DNA of 64,000 nt, taken from positions 863,001 to 927,000 of the forward strand of contig JARHVA010000158.1 of NCBI GenBank assembly GCA_037957365.1. The letters are read 5' to 3'. The notes beneath the pieces are model-generated. The model did no database searches. It was given only the letters and a program-made list of their open reading frames with translations, and was not told where the DNA came from. This document shows positions 1 through 11,329 of the stretch, piece by piece. Position numbers and translations under genes: made by a program. The DNA is from Torreya grandis (taxonomy: Eukaryota; Streptophyta; Pinopsida; Cupressales; Taxaceae). Numbering within the stretch: position 1 is the first letter of the stretch; the number at the start of each line of letters is the position of its first letter.

Positions 1-369
1 TAAAAAACAAGGTTCAAAAGGGCCCACAAGAAAAGGAGCCAAGTGCATGGCACTATGTTCCTGGTAGATTAGGTTTGTACTTTAACATTCTTGGCACAAA
101 TCTCAAAATAACCAGAAAATAGGGGGAAGAGAGAAACTAGGGAGATGGAAATACAGAGGAAGGGAAAGACAAGCAAGAACAAAGAAGAGAGAAACATAGA
201 GAAGAATAGAAAGTCGACATGAGAAACATAAAATTGAAAGTCAAACGAAAGTTCAAGGAACATGTCGAAAACTAAGCAAACTCAAGAAGTACGTGCCAAA
301 CAGAGCATAATCTGAACTGATGTCCATAACACATAAATACACTAATACTATTGCAAATAACTAGCCTTG
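1..369. other. No gene seen, left edge
   Basis: This stretch has stops in all frames and no recognisable domain. It may be the eroded 5' part of the Copia element that becomes recognisable at about 370, but no gag or LTR match could be made. Confidence 0.4.
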
Positions 370-374
370 TACCA

Positions 375-1320
375 AATTAAGGGGCCTACACATACTTCCT
401 ACTTTTGTTGATGATTATATTAGGAGGATATGGGTGTAGTTTCTCAAACATAGAAGTGAGGTGTTTGAGAAATTCAACTAATTTAAAACTACCTGTAGAG
501 GTTGAGTCAATTTGCAAATTAAGTTTCTACATATTGATAATGGTGGTGAGTTTTGTAATGAAGCATATGCTATTTTTTGTGCGAAAACAGTGTAAAGACA
601 ATTTTTTGCTCCTTATACGTTGCATTAAAATGGAGTTGTGGAGATGAGGAATCCAGTGGTGATGGAAATGACTTGATGTATGTTAAAGGGGTACGAGGAT
701 GCCTATGGAGTTTTGCACAGAAGTGGTAAACACAACTGTCTATATTCTTAATAGAAGTCCATCCAAGGTGTTGTAGAGGATCACACTATAGGAGGCTTGG
801 GTAGGCAAGAAACCCAAAGTCTAGATCAGGGTCATAGTAAATTGGATAAGTCCAAGTAATTTGTCCTTGTTGGCTATAGTGAGCCATCAAAAGCATACAT
901 AGTGATGGGCATGTCTACTAGAAAGGTAATTATTAATAGAGAACTTGATTTTGATGAGGGTGATAGTGTTTTCAGTTCTAATTTTGAGTCTTTGCTAGCA
1001 GTAAATTCAGATTCTTTCTGTGTTTTGAGTCCTAATGACATGGCTTCGAATAGTTTTCAAAATGTGTAGGAGGTTTAAGATGTTCTAAGTGCTGATATGG
1101 GGCTGAAATGCCCATTGGAGAGGCTGATTTTCCCCTTGGACAGGTTGGTGATGATGCACGTTTAGATTTGATCAGTTTTGATTTAATTGAGCAGGTTGCA
1201 CCAATAAACAAACCAACGTGGTATCGTACCACTTTAAGAGATTTAAAACATGATGAGATGGACATGTCTAACGCTGTCTCAAGACCAAAGAGAAGTGTTA
1301 TGACTTACATTTGATGTTTG
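375..1320 (+). pseudogene. Copia integrase remnant
   Basis: Translation in shifting frames gives the integrase signatures HIDNGGEF (about 528-554), APYTLHQNGVVE (about 606-645) and a VNTTVYILNRSP-like stretch (about 727-765), followed by the KLDKSK.FVLVGYSEPSKAY segment (about 840-900) and the WYRTTLRDLKHDE segment (about 1218-1257) of the integrase-RT linker. In an intact Copia polyprotein this domain inserts the cDNA into the host genome. Several frameshifts and in-frame stops separate the pieces, so no functional product is possible. Assignment to Copia is firm because the same motifs continue into a Copia-type RT. Confidence 0.85.
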
Positions 1321-1329
1321 TGGTGATCC

Positions 1330-1681
1330 CGCTTTGTTGCTAATAGTGCGAGTGAGCCTTCTCATAAGGAAGCACAAAGAAAGTTAGAGTTTGAGGCAGC
1401 CATGAAAGCTGAGTATGATGCACATAACGCAAGGCTTGTAGCTTAAGGGGTTTACCTGACAGTTGGGGATAGACAATGAGGAGATATTTACAACTACAAT
1501 GAAGATGAAAACAATTAGGTTAGTTACTGCCATTGTTTCTCATTTTCATTCGAATATGTTTTAGATAGATGTTAAAAGTACCTTTTTGAATGGTGACTTG
1601 ATGGAAAAGGTGTACATGACACAACCAAAAGTTTTTATAATTGCAAGGAAGGAAAAACTTGTGTGGGGATGATGCTCTATG
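1330..1681 (+). pseudogene. Copia reverse transcriptase remnant, first part
   Basis: The segment encodes the N-terminal RT region: an EAAMKAEYDAH-like stretch joined directly to ARLVA.G, then GIDNEEIFTTTMKMKTIR, DVKSTFLNGDL and VYMTQP. Compared with other Copia RTs, the roughly 30 residues normally found between EYDA and KARLVAKGF are missing, so there is a small deletion near 1427. The reading breaks at 1681, inside the conserved LYGLKQ motif, where a solo LTR has inserted. The motif resumes at 2960. Confidence 0.85.
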
Positions 1682-2959
1682 TGTCGCAACCAACCCCAAT
1701 ATATATATATTTTTGAAAACTACAACTTGCTGATCACAATTTTCTGAATCTGAAGCCTTGATTTAAGTCTGAGTACAGATGTTTATAGCAGCAGTAATAT
1801 GTAGATATTTTTGCTAAAACAAAGAACAATGATTTGCAAACCCAACAACAACATATAACTCACACTAATATAAATTTCTAAGCAATTTATGACTGGTAAA
1901 CAATGGCAGCAAACTTCAGAAATTTTATTGAAAATCTTCAGAATAATTACATAAGATTCAGACCTGTTAACATGCACAATAATTGATGTGCTTGAAGCGC
2001 CCTTGCCTGGAAAGGATTATTCATTGGTTGGAACCCCAAAATGTTGATGAAAAATGTCAACAATGCCTCCCAAAATGAGCCGCCGCACTACCTAGGGTAA
2101 TTTGGCTCTAGAAAATAAATTGCAACCTCCAGAAAATGCAAGTGTATGCTTGAAATGATCGCCTTGCTCCAAGGAAACTTTTAAGCCAAAACCCACAAAG
2201 AAATTCCAATCTGATATGAAGTTATGAATGATTCTTCGAAATCAGGTCATGGCTGCGTTCACTCAGAAACTCCAAAAAATCTGCAACTATGATCACCCAA
2301 CAACCCCACAATTGCTTGCCAAAGTTTAAAAGTCAAAACCCAACTGAAAGCATCAAAAGGGATCAAACTTCTCCATAATTACCTCTGGAATCTGCAGATA
2401 TCTTCAACAATGAAGCTCCAATGGAGACCAATCTTTTACCAGCTAGGGTAGGTCTCTCACTACCGAAACCAACTACAAAGTCAAGGGTTTTCGTCCTCAA
2501 CTTGCTTCAAAACTCTTGGGAATTTTCCAGCTGCCTTTTCAAAGTCAAACACATCACCAATATGCATAATGAGTCTCCAAAAAGTGTTTTATAATCTTCA
2601 ATGATGAGTTAGGGCAAAACCCTAACTTAGGCGTTCCTTTTCTAATTGGCCAATTAAAATACTTTTAAACTTTAAAAAAAAAACTTAAAGTCATTACATT
2701 AAGTACTAAGGTACAAAAAGTGACCCCCTTTTATCCTCAACTTAAAATTAGAAATTTTCTTTTTTAATATCAAGTTTTGAGGAATAAAAGATTAAATTAA
2801 AATAATATAACCTTAGTATTAGCCTCCAAGCTGGAAATATTGTCAAAATAATCATCCAAGACCAATCGAATTCCCTTATCAACGCCATCTAGCCTACGAG
2901 AACTCGAGGATAGGCTAAAGGACACAAAAATGCATCAGAGGCTAAGAGGGGACATTACA
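1682..2959. mobile_element. Solo LTR inserted in the Copia RT
   Basis: This 1278-bp insertion starts with TGTCGCAACC and ends with GACATTACA, so it has the TG...CA ends of an LTR. It is flanked on both sides by the same 5 bases, CTATG (1677-1681 and 2960-2964), a target-site duplication of the length made by retrotransposon integrases. Removing it rejoins the LYGLKQ motif of the Copia RT. It has no coding capacity and no second LTR, so it is best read as a solo LTR left by recombination. The TGTCGCAACC start is typical of plant Gypsy LTRs, which is an inference from the ends alone. Its orientation cannot be fixed. Confidence 0.88.
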
Positions 2960-4017
2960 CTATGGGTTGAAGCAAACTTGAAGAGCACAACACACCAAAT
3001 TGTATCATTTTCTGATTAATTAAAGTTTTAGGAGTCATCTCGATTACAATCTTTACCTCAAAAGTTCAGTGCATGATCAATCATTCTTATTCTTTATGTG
3101 AATGACTTAATCATTATAGGAAGCGAGACCAGCGATATTTAAAGTAGAATTAAATCTTTGCTCTAATATGTACAGACTTAGGTCCCCTAAATTATTGTTT
3201 ATGGGTTGAATTCTTGCAAATAGATAGAGATGTGTTTATTTTTCAGGTAAAGTATGCAAGAGGACTAATAGAAAGATTCAAGATGTTGGATTATGAACCA
3301 ATGGTGACCTTATGGAGGCTGGTTTGAAATTGACGTCCTTTAGTGATTTTGTTAAGTAGGTTGATGAATCACTTTATCAAAATTTGGTGGGTTGCCTAAT
3401 ATAGCTTTCTTCCACTAGCCCTGATATTCCCTGTGCTGTTATATGTGCTAATAGATTTCTTAGCTAGCCCAATGTTGACCATTGGAGGACAGCTAAGAGG
3501 ATCTTGAGGTACACTAAAGGCACATTGGATTTTGGAATTTGGTATGGTGTTTCTGATGATTTTCAGCTGGTTGGTTATACAGATTCAATTTGGGCAAGAT
3601 CAGTTGATAACAGGTAGTCAACAATTGGATATATCGTCAACAAGCTAAAAACAAAACATTGTTTCTGTCTTCAACATAAGCAAAGTACAAAGCTGTTATT
3701 TTGGCTGCAAGTGAGTCACTTTGGCTGATGATGATTTTGGCTCATATATTATTACATCAAGAGCAGCCTACATGTATATTTTCTTATAATTAGGGTGTGC
3801 TCAAATTGTTCAAAAATTCAGTTTTCCATGTGCGTGCCAAGCACAAGGTTCATTTCCATTTTATTCATTTGCTGGCCAAGATGAGATATTGAGCTGATAT
3901 ATTGTCCAACTTAGGATCAAGTGGCAGATACGTTTACAAAACCTCTTATGTATTGAAAAATTTATTAAATTGAGGGATGTAATTTTCATGATTTCATATA
4001 TGACCATTAAGGAAGAG
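2960..4017 (+). pseudogene. Copia RT (second part) and RNase H remnant
   Basis: After the LYGLKQ motif the frame gives a palm-domain LYVNDLIIIGS (about 3091-3123). The catalytic YVDD of Copia has become YVND, so the first aspartate is lost. Downstream are the RFKMLDY...P segment (about 3272-3300), the VGCLI-like and AKRILRYTKGTLDFG stretch (about 3486-3540), and RNase H pieces including YTDSIWARSVDNR (about 3575-3615). A degenerate C-terminus leads to a polypurine tract and the LTR. Stops and frameshifts throughout make this a pseudogene. Confidence 0.87.
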
Positions 4018-4343
4018 TGTTAGAATATTTAGTATAATGGTCATAAATGTAAGTCAGGGATTTATATTATAAAAGTATATTGACAAAGGAAATAAGTGCA
4101 CAATAAGAAAATATAGAATTGTGCTTTATAAAAGTTAGTAATAAGTGAGGGTGCATTAGTTTATATTTTAACTAAAGGGTAGATGACATTCGGTTGGGTA
4201 TCTCTCTTGCTTTATATATTCACCCATTTCATTTTTAATTTGATAAATAAAAACATGACAAAGCTGTCTCTCTATTTTTGAGTTTTTCTTCTATCTTTGT
4301 ATGTGTTTCTCTCATAAGGAGTTGGATAATTTTTGCTCAAACA
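4018..4343 (+). repeat. 3' LTR of the Copia element
   Basis: The LTR begins TGTTAGAATATT immediately after the purine tract, the common Copia LTR start, and ends ...GCTCAAACA, giving about 326 bp. A TATA-like stretch (TTTATATATT, about 4211-4220) lies inside it. The left edge is well supported. The right edge is chosen on the CA terminus only, because no 5' LTR is present for comparison. Confidence 0.72.
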
Positions 4344-4929
4344 AGGCATTTTTGGTAACTCACACATGCTTACACTTCACAACAGGATGGGGTGGTGATT
4401 ACACTAATTACGGTTTTTTTTACACAAAATAGGTATAAACAAGTTGCAATATAACAAATCTAAGTATGCATAACTAATACAAAATTCATATTTATCTAAG
4501 ACGTTGAATAATGAAAATAATTCTAATTATTACAAATGTAAGCTAAAGCAAAACAATGAATTGACAAAGAGGTTAAGAAGTGATCACATCTTGACAAAGA
4601 GGTTAAGAAGTGATCACATCTTGACTGTTCCGTAAATCTAAGTTTGTATTCTAATTGTGTTTGATTTGCTCTCTAATTTTTGGACCTGTGCATTCCTCTG
4701 AGGCAAACTCGTATATGTATGGGCTTGTTCTGGACAAGCTCGATTGCTTCGGTTTTGTCCGTGTCACTAAAAGCATCTCTGTAGCGTTTTGAAGTTTGGG
4801 TTTTTTGGTGCCCATGCGTCGTGTCTTCCTGATTGCGACTGTATCTTCATTTCCCATATGTGCAAGGTAGAATATGATGTGGGGCTGAATCTTCACTTTG
4901 ACCTAGCTTACACACTTTAAAACAAAACA
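4344..4929. other. No gene seen; contains a 30-bp tandem repeat
   Basis: This AT-rich stretch follows the Copia LTR. An 81-codon open frame on the minus strand (4651-4896) has no recognisable domain and is rich in Lys, Arg and Thr; I do not call it a gene. Confidence 0.4.
4561..4620. repeat. 30-bp perfect tandem duplication
   Basis: Two identical 30-base units (4561-4590 and 4591-4620), beginning TTGACAAAGAGG and ending GATCACATC, follow each other without a difference. The identity implies a recent duplication. Confidence 0.95.
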
Positions 4930-5717
4930 AAAGTAATGGAGTCGGGCAACCGTTGTAGCAATGTTGTAAACTACTTATCTCACATGCACAAAATCAGACC
5001 TCCACGTATTTCTTGTGGTGTGTGAATGCAATAACTTGAGTATGGGTTTTAATCTCATCTTCCCTAGAAGTGATCAATGCAACTACTGAAATCTAATTAC
5101 CCTTAGGATGTTGTAGAGAGACCAAGATGGATAAATGTTGCAAGTGTGCAGGATTTGATTCAATGAAGCACAAATTGAATGGAGAAGCTTGGCTCTAGGC
5201 TTGGCCCTTGGTGAAGTGGGGTGTTGAATGTCTTCCTCCTCTCCCTTCACTCTTTGGATTCTAGATACTCTTTTCTCTTAATGGCTTGGCAAGGCCTTGC
5301 ATTTATAGGATGACCTAGGATGACTAAAACATGTTAGCTAACTTTTAAAAATACAAATGAGAAGGGTTAAGGATCATGACCAATGGTAACAAAGAGATGG
5401 ACCCACAAAGCTATAAGAGACAAACCCTTAAAGGAATGGGTTTGGCTATGACTGGCCCATACAAATACAGGTTTGCCCAAGGGATAAGTTAGGCTATGTT
5501 TTTTGAGGTAGGGATAGCTTATGGATAAAATGTAGTCTAGATGTATAAATGGATACCTTTTGGATAAATGCTGAAATACTTTTAAGCTCTATGGATCAAA
5601 TATAGACCTGGACGGGGTTGGGGCCATCCTAGAAATGGGTTGAAATGTACAAGGTTTTCAAATAAGTTGAATTGAGAATAAAACATGGGAATAAGGGTTT
5701 TATGCCAAATTTGGGTG
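4930..5717 (-). repeat. Possible LTR, minus strand
   Basis: Read on the minus strand, the block starts TATAGACACCC (ending at 5717 on the plus strand), close to the TGTAGACACC start of many plant Gypsy LTRs. It has a TATA-like TATAAAT (about 5302-5308) followed by a pyrimidine/purine-biased leader, and runs to a CA dinucleotide near 4930. No partner LTR is visible, so this is an inference from layout only. Confidence 0.3.
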
Positions 5718-5734
5718 TCTATAAGTGGTAGAAC

Positions 5735-6100
5735 GGAAGAATAAAATTGTTTGGGAGATTATGATGAGATGCATGCTTAGAGAATGAACATGGATAGGTG
5801 TTATTGGGTCAAAGTAGTGAATACGACAATGCATTTACTCATTTGGGCACCAACAAAAGCTTTGGATAGTCTGACTCTCAAAGAAACATGATTGGGAAGA
5901 AAGCCCAATGTGAAGCATTTGAGAATATTAGGGAGCACAACCTATGTCTATATTCTGAAATAGAAGTGGAAGAAACTTGACAAGAAGAGTGTGAAGTGTA
6001 TTTTTCTTGGCCTATCGATTGATTGAGCCTACAATACATAAGATTTGCATAAGCAAAGATGCACTTTGAATAATGTCTCAAGATCTTGAGGGGACTCCTC
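5735..6100 (+). pseudogene. Copia integrase fragment
   Basis: The plus strand encodes, with stops and frameshifts, an ERKNKIV.EIM.RCML stretch, then TKALDSLTLKETWLGRKP (about 5847-5900), NVKHLRILGSTTYVYIL, and KKLDKKSVKCIFLGL. These match the C-terminal half of a Copia integrase, the region that says a genome segment once encoded 'edit the target and join'. It is an isolated fragment with no RT or LTR attached and differs in sequence from the Copia at 0.4-4.3 kb. It abuts a LINE 3' fragment at about 6100. Confidence 0.8.
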
Positions 6101-6388
6101 TTCTAGTCGTGAGAGATATCCCTACTTAGCACTTTGCTCTTCAGAGAGGATTGCTTTACGAGCCCCCACCAGACGTCGGCACTGTTGGTACCTTGAGACT
6201 AGGTTGCTCCTTTCTATTGACCTCTCTATTGACATGCTACCCCCTTTCATGTATTCCCTGGATGCCCCTCTTGGGCTCCTTCCCACTAAGGACGTCATCA
6301 CTAGGGCTGCTAGAGAGGACATCTATAGACAGTATATCCAAACCACTTGGATCTCCCCCCGTGAGTTGCTTAGTTCCAAGCTTGCTTC

Positions 6389-6925
6389 TTGTGCCGATCA
6401 TTTCTAATAGGTGGTGGACGGTATTATTCATCGCCCTCACTATCTCCAACGCCATTGGTCTCACAGCTTGAGGTTTCCCCTTGGCCAGATGAGAGTTTGT
6501 TCCCACTAGCTACTGGTTCAAACAAACCACCACATTCTCCTTCAAGACTTTGTCGTCTATGCTCCCTCCAGGAGGTGGAGGTCGAGGACCACTTTAATTT
6601 CCGATGCCCAATTTATTATGAGATATGGGGAAGATATCATTGCCTCTACAGAGACTCAGACAACACTCCAGGTACCTTCTTTAGTTATATTGATCAATGG
6701 TGCCTGGCTCTTTATCTTTGCGAGGTTGTCACGTTCAGGGACAAATCCCTACAAGAGGAGCCTAGGGGCTCTAGAGCTCCCATATTGATCACCTCTTTCT
6801 ATCAGCCCACTCAAGTGATTGGCAACACTAAACGTCCTTTGGACATCGGTACATCACACATCATATTTGATAGATCAATTAGGCAGTGCTTCTCTCAGCG
6901 CATCATTATTATTCAGACTACTTAG
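6389..6925 (+). pseudogene. LINE ORF C-terminus with zinc-finger-like motif
   Basis: A 178-codon frame covers the end of the LINE protein. Its visible feature is C-R-L-C followed after about 15 residues by H-F-N-F-R-C, a zinc-finger-like motif typical of plant LINE C-termini. After it comes a FFSYIDQWCLALYL-like stretch that also ends the LINE ORF in related elements. The first 30 codons are out of frame with the LINE reading, so the apparent Met start at 6389 is not a real start. It belongs to the decayed element, not to a host gene. Confidence 0.65.
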
Positions 6926-7084
6926 ATCTCCAAGCTTGCTATCTCTCAGCATCGTGGTCCTGCTCTGATCTGTTGGCATGGCTTTGCCCCCTTCTGGCGA
7001 CATAGACCTACTACCTGCTCTTTGCCTCCAGACCACAGGGGCAAACTGATATTACTAGATTCTTTTCTACTACGGGAGTTACAC

Positions 7085-7152
7085 CGGCCTTGGATGTTAG
7101 GGGAGATTCTAGAGGAAGCGGCCTTGGATGTTAGGGGAGATTCTAGAGGAAG
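7085..7152. repeat. 34-bp perfect tandem duplication in the LINE 3' region
   Basis: Two identical 34-base units (7085-7118, 7119-7152) starting CGGCCTTGGATG follow one another. The identity contrasts with the decayed surroundings and implies a late duplication. Confidence 0.95.
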
Positions 7153-7555
7153 TGTCTTGCTTCCTTCTAGGATCCCCCAACTTGGCTCCTTTGACCCTTT
7201 ATACTCATTGGACAACATTATCAAATCTCTCACAGTGATCGATAATGGCCTAGATGATTCCTCCACTTTAGGCACAGACAGAGATATTCGATGAGATTTG
7301 CCTCCAATCTTCATTGACAAGTGCTCTTGGGGCTCTTGTTCGCCCCTCATTGCTATTTGTATTGATTCCTTTGCCACTTATGTTAGTGACACACTGTCCT
7401 ATTTTGTCTTTGTACTTTTTTTCTTTGATTCGCCTCTAGGATTCTCTCTTCCTTGAACTTTCTATTGCTAATGGTTGTATCTTTCAGTCCCATTGACCTA
7501 CTTTTAGTCATTTGTGGACATTAATATAATTTCTTTCTTTCTTTCTTGATCTAGG

Positions 7556-8040
7556 TAAGATAATCTTCAATTGATCAAATCCTAATGGATCGAGGATGGC
7601 AAGCTTTTGCTGAATTTGGATAGCATGTTCTTATTTGGTTTGTTGAAGAGTTCCTTGAACCTTTCCCGTGCCTCATACAAAGTCTTTTCATTGCAAATAT
7701 AAAACCTCAGCTACTTAGAAATATGAGAGTTAATCCTACCAAAGGCAAGGCATCCACATAACAATTATGGAACTTGGGAAATTTCTCTTGATCACTTGGG
7801 GCCTTCTCTTAGGTAGTAGTTTGCTACCATCTATATGCTCTTCAACAATTCTTCCATTCTTGCTCCTAGAAATTGGTTGTGATCATTAAACATGATAGGA
7901 TTTGAACAAGTGTCATTTTCTAAGTCTTCAAAGAAACCTTTGATATCTCAAGAACATGAAGACTCCACCATTGTGCATAGAGATTGAAGGGACCTTTTCA
8001 ATGCTTCGAAGGAGAACAAAAATAGAGTTTATATGCCTTA
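7556..8040 (-). pseudogene. Possible Gypsy gag scrap
   Basis: On the minus strand a short stretch reads NEKTLYEARERFKELFNK-like (about 7620-7700), reminiscent of the ETLYEAWERFKELL motif in gag of plant Athila/Tat-type Gypsy elements. Nothing else in the neighbourhood confirms it, and the frame is broken on both sides. It could be chance similarity. Confidence 0.3.
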
Positions 8041-9122
8041 TTTATGGACTTGGAAGGTCAAGTACTCGAAACACATTTCTCAATATAGTAATTTGAATTT
8101 CAAAAAATAAAAAAAATCAAAAAAATGCTAGTGCACTTGCATGTGCCATCGATGCCTCCTAATGCATTGGAATATTCCTACTAAAACTCTACCACTTGTT
8201 CTCTTTAGATTTGTTGGTCTGTTGTTGATTGGATTGACAAGAAACTAACTCTGCAATTGATGTTGATCGAGTGATAATGAGGCACCTATAAATATGAAAA
8301 ATGTGGGTTTCAATTTGAGGTCAAACAGTCACACTATGACATGCCAACCAACAAATGAATCACTTATTACCTCAGTGGATAGAGCTACATAATAGAATCT
8401 ACGTGGACCACTCATAGGTTGCCTTGTGTCACACAAAGAGGTGCACTGATGTAAACAAGTGATTTCCCTTCCCTAAGGCAAGTGGTGCATGCCAAGTGAC
8501 ATCCTCTTTAAAAGGGTGGTGCATGCCAAGTGCATTGCCCGTGGGCTTATGCCTTTATACATCGAGCAATGTTTTTGTTAAGTGATGCTATCGAGGGCAG
8601 GCCCATGGAACACCTCTCCTAGAGTAGAAAGTCCATTCCAATAGTTTCCCACGCCTTGAAAATTTGTTATTGCCCGATCACTACTCCACCGATAGTTTTT
8701 TTTGCTTGAGCTACTTTTTTAGCATATCGTTTGCCACCCAATGGCTACCTATTCCTCTGATTGCGCAATGTTGAGTGGTGTGCTAAAAAAGCTTGACGCC
8801 CAAAATTAAATTTTAATTTTGCTAATTATATGCAAAATTAGTTGAAAACTTCAATAGATGATTTGAGGGGTCAAATAGAACAATTTTTTGACAAATTAAA
8901 AGGTGGCCTTACCTATATTTTTGACAATGAAACAACTACCACAGACCCAACCATCTGCAATCACCCTAGTAGACACAAATGTATAGGTGTCTTCTATACA
9001 TACAAAGGGTCTTCACACCATTGACAATGAAACATCTACCATGGACACAACAACATGTAATCACCAAGCCTCATTACATCTTGCATTAGCTAGGATTAAA
9101 AAAAAGGGGAGGTTACCCCTTA
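8041..9122. other. No gene seen; contains a diverged 100-bp direct repeat
   Basis: No domain is visible in any frame. A segment beginning TTGACAATGAAAC occurs at 8921 and again at 9021 (100-bp spacing, about 45 similar bases each). A GTGGTGCATGCCAAGTG word occurs twice near 8485 and 8516. Confidence 0.5.
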
Positions 9123-9150
9123 GGCTCTGATACAATGTTAGAACATATAG
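9123..9150 (-). other. PBS-like site and LTR edge, minus-strand element
   Basis: GCTCTGATACAA (about 9124-9135) is one base away from the complement of the initiator-tRNA-Met primer binding site TGGTATCAGAGC. It is followed at once by TGTTAGAACATA, a Copia-like LTR edge. This is the arrangement expected at the 5' LTR of a minus-strand element. The LTR would extend rightwards to roughly 9780, but its end is not certain. Confidence 0.45.
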
Positions 9151-9406
9151 GGGATTTCAAAATATCAAATAGGCTTCACCATGCACAAAAGAACACGAGA
9201 ACCCAATATGTTGAGCTAATAGATTTACCAAGCTACTTGTTGCACAAGAATATAATGATTTGAATTGGATAAAAATGAGGTACACGCCTTTTGTATATAT
9301 CATAGGCATATACCACGCCTAATGATTCACTACTATAGGTTGGACTCGTCATATATACTAATATTATTATCGCCTCAACAAATTGATTGGGACCTAAAGC
9401 AATGAC

Positions 9407-9586
9407 CTCAAGGATTACCACAATTTGGTACTACAAGGGGACTTGATAAGTTGAGATTACTTCAATGTGCAATCCTTAACACTCACACTATATAAGTATT
9501 AACTTCAAGGATTACAACAATGTGGTATTACAAGGGGACTCGATAAGTTGAGATTGCCCGAGTGTGCAATACTTGTACTAACACTA
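9407..9586. repeat. 96-bp-spaced imperfect tandem duplication
   Basis: Two copies of about 84 bp (9407-9490 and 9503-9586) share the words ACAAGGGGACT and GATAAGTTGAGATT with scattered substitutions. They lie inside the possible LTR that starts at 9137. Confidence 0.8.
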
Positions 9587-9589
9587 GAT

Positions 9590-10104
9590 ACAAGATATGA
9601 GTTGTTATCCTAATCAAAGAGGTGAGTTGTCATAGATATGGGGCCTTATTTGCAATGCCTTTTCTCAATTGGAAATAGGAATGTGCATAGAAGCTGCAAA
9701 CATAGGTGGTGATTTGGACAAAAGTTGGAGTAGGGTAGTTCTAAAGAGGTATCTTGACATAGAATATTCCAACAAACAATGATAAGGTAAAATAAGATGA
9801 TATTTAAGATCCTTTAGGCCAAAATGGCTTGTAGAACTTATCAAAGAGTGATTACTTGTTTAGAAGGTTGTTTCTATGAGAGTTTAATTTTAAATGAGAT
9901 TTCCTCAACATTGTTTAATTGTCTTGGTTTAAGGTTTCATTTACTAGGCTATGAATGCAAATATTTATGTAATTGTGCTAAATATCATCATATAGTGGTT
10001 ACTTTAAAATGAAATGGTGTTTCATTTGCTACTTCGTTTAAGTTATATGCCTCACAAATTTTTTGTTCCAAGGTTTCTTGGAGATGATCCATTTACCCGT
10101 TTCT
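9590..10104. other. No feature seen
   Basis: AT-rich sequence without domain-like translation. It ends at the T-run that marks the 3' tail of the minus-strand L1 element. Confidence 0.4.
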
Positions 10105-10619
10105 TTTTTTTCCATTGGAAAAAATTCGTAACTTCATATTAATTAAAATTTGACATTACATTCCGTAGATGCAACTACATTCCAAAAGAAAAAAGAGGAC
10201 AAATAAGGGAAAAATATGCAAATCCCCACACCACAAGAGGAAGGAGCAGTGCGAAAAGTGAAGTGTCTAGTTCAAAGGAGATCTATAATGGCACAAAGCA
10301 CAACCAACGGCCCAAAAGCAGAGACAGATAGGGAAAACAAACCGAAGAAAACCCACAAAGAAGTCCATGGGGCGATCGACGACTCACCATCAAAACAATG
10401 TAAGCAAAATCGAAGCAACATTAAGAGGCCAAAAGCACATGTTGATGGAAACAATGGGAGGGTTGTTGGAAACACCCCCAATCCAAAACTACGAAGTAGA
10501 GCAAGGAATCGGATAATGTCAAGAAACCACCCAATATGAAGATATCGAATTGAACAACACTGCAAGAAACCAGTTCTCAAGTGAAAACCGGTCTACATGG
10601 GACAAAGATTTAAAAAGCC

Positions 10620-11150
10620 GATGTGATTTAGTAGATCCAACCATAGCGTAAGACCAACCAGATCACTGAGCAAAAGCAAGAAACAACCAGCCACATAAAA
10701 GAATGAATCAATGGAAATTTAGACCTCCAACATCGATTTGAGATGAAATTGTGGGTAGGCATTTTCACGATACACATTAATGACCCAAAGATCAGGGTCC
10801 AAGCATGGCCCCTCCTTGGAAAGGGAGTCAACTTTAGAGTTTAGCTTTGTGTAGACATGCCAAAAGGAGATGGCATCAAAGGAGAGCGACGTTGTAAGTA
10901 ATAGTGAAAATGGGAAGAAGACAGATTTTCCATTTTAGAGATACCCTTTAACCAATTGAGGACAGCCATCGAGTCCCCAAAGATCGGCAATGTTCCCACT
11001 CTACTCTCATCCACAACCCTGAGAAGAAACTTCAAAGCCATAAGTTCAACAAATTTATTTGTTCCATGTCCCAGGCTTGCCTTGAAATAGTAGAAGTGTG
11101 TGGAGTTTAAAAAAGGATACCATCAACACCACAAATAGGAGGGGTGCCTT
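10620..11150 (-). pseudogene. L1 RNase H domain remnant
   Basis: The minus strand encodes FDGACQGTPP-like and FKASLGHGTNK.VELMALKFLL stretches (about 11020-11150), IFGDSMAVLNWLKG (about 10940-10985), then FWHV..KLNSKVDSLSKEG (about 10815-10880). These are the successive acidic-residue motifs of the RNase H domain that ends some plant L1 proteins, where it removes RNA from the RNA-DNA hybrid. The D of GDS and the D of VDSLSK are in the expected places. Frameshifts separate the parts. Confidence 0.78.
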
Positions 11151-11329
11151 GACAAGCACCATCAAAGCAACCCCAAACTCCGGAGTAATCAATGGGAGAA
11201 TGTAAAAGTAATCATTGTCTAGGAATTTTCCGAGTGATTTTGAAGTGCCCAAAAAATGAGCCAAATTTGGGACAGACATTGAAATGTAGGAATGATTGTG
11301 CCTTGGAGGATGGGAGCATTCCTTGCAAG

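Larger units (their letters stand above)
370..4343 (+). mobile_element. Degenerate Copia LTR retrotransposon, 5' truncated
   Basis: In order on the plus strand lie an integrase core, the C-terminal integrase linker, reverse transcriptase, RNase H and a 3' LTR, which is the Copia order (integrase before RT). Gag, protease and the 5' LTR are absent. Many stops and frameshifts break every domain, so the element is dead. The RT is split by a solo LTR at 1682-2959. A purine-rich tract (AAGGAAGAG) sits directly before the 3' LTR, as expected of a polypurine tract. The domain order is clear; where the element starts is not. Confidence 0.88.
6105..7555 (+). mobile_element. LINE 3' fragment (same family as 19.05-22.24 kb)
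   Basis: The fragment resembles the C-terminal and 3' part of the LINE at 19.05-22.24 kb: the MYSLDAPLG..PTKDVITRAAREDIY region (about 6249-6330), then a zinc-finger-like CRLCSL..VEVEDHFNFRC (about 6547-6612, pattern C-x2-C...H-x4-C). The 3' region around 7150-7260 matches the 3' part of the other copy near 21290-21400. It ends near a CTTT-rich run at 7531-7550. Everything upstream, including the RT catalytic core, is missing, the usual result of 5'-truncated LINE insertion. Several frameshifts show that it is old. Confidence 0.75.

Noticed and set aside
4651..4896. 81-codon open frame on the minus strand
   Set aside because: No domain, no context, and composition that fits chance in this sequence.
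6946..7377. 143-codon open frame on the minus strand
   Set aside because: It overlaps the 3' region of a plus-strand LINE and contains the 34-bp duplication; no domain is visible.
10216..10580. Overlapping 107- and 102-codon frames on both strands
   Set aside because: They lie in the 3' region of the minus-strand L1 and show no motif; I treat them as chance frames.
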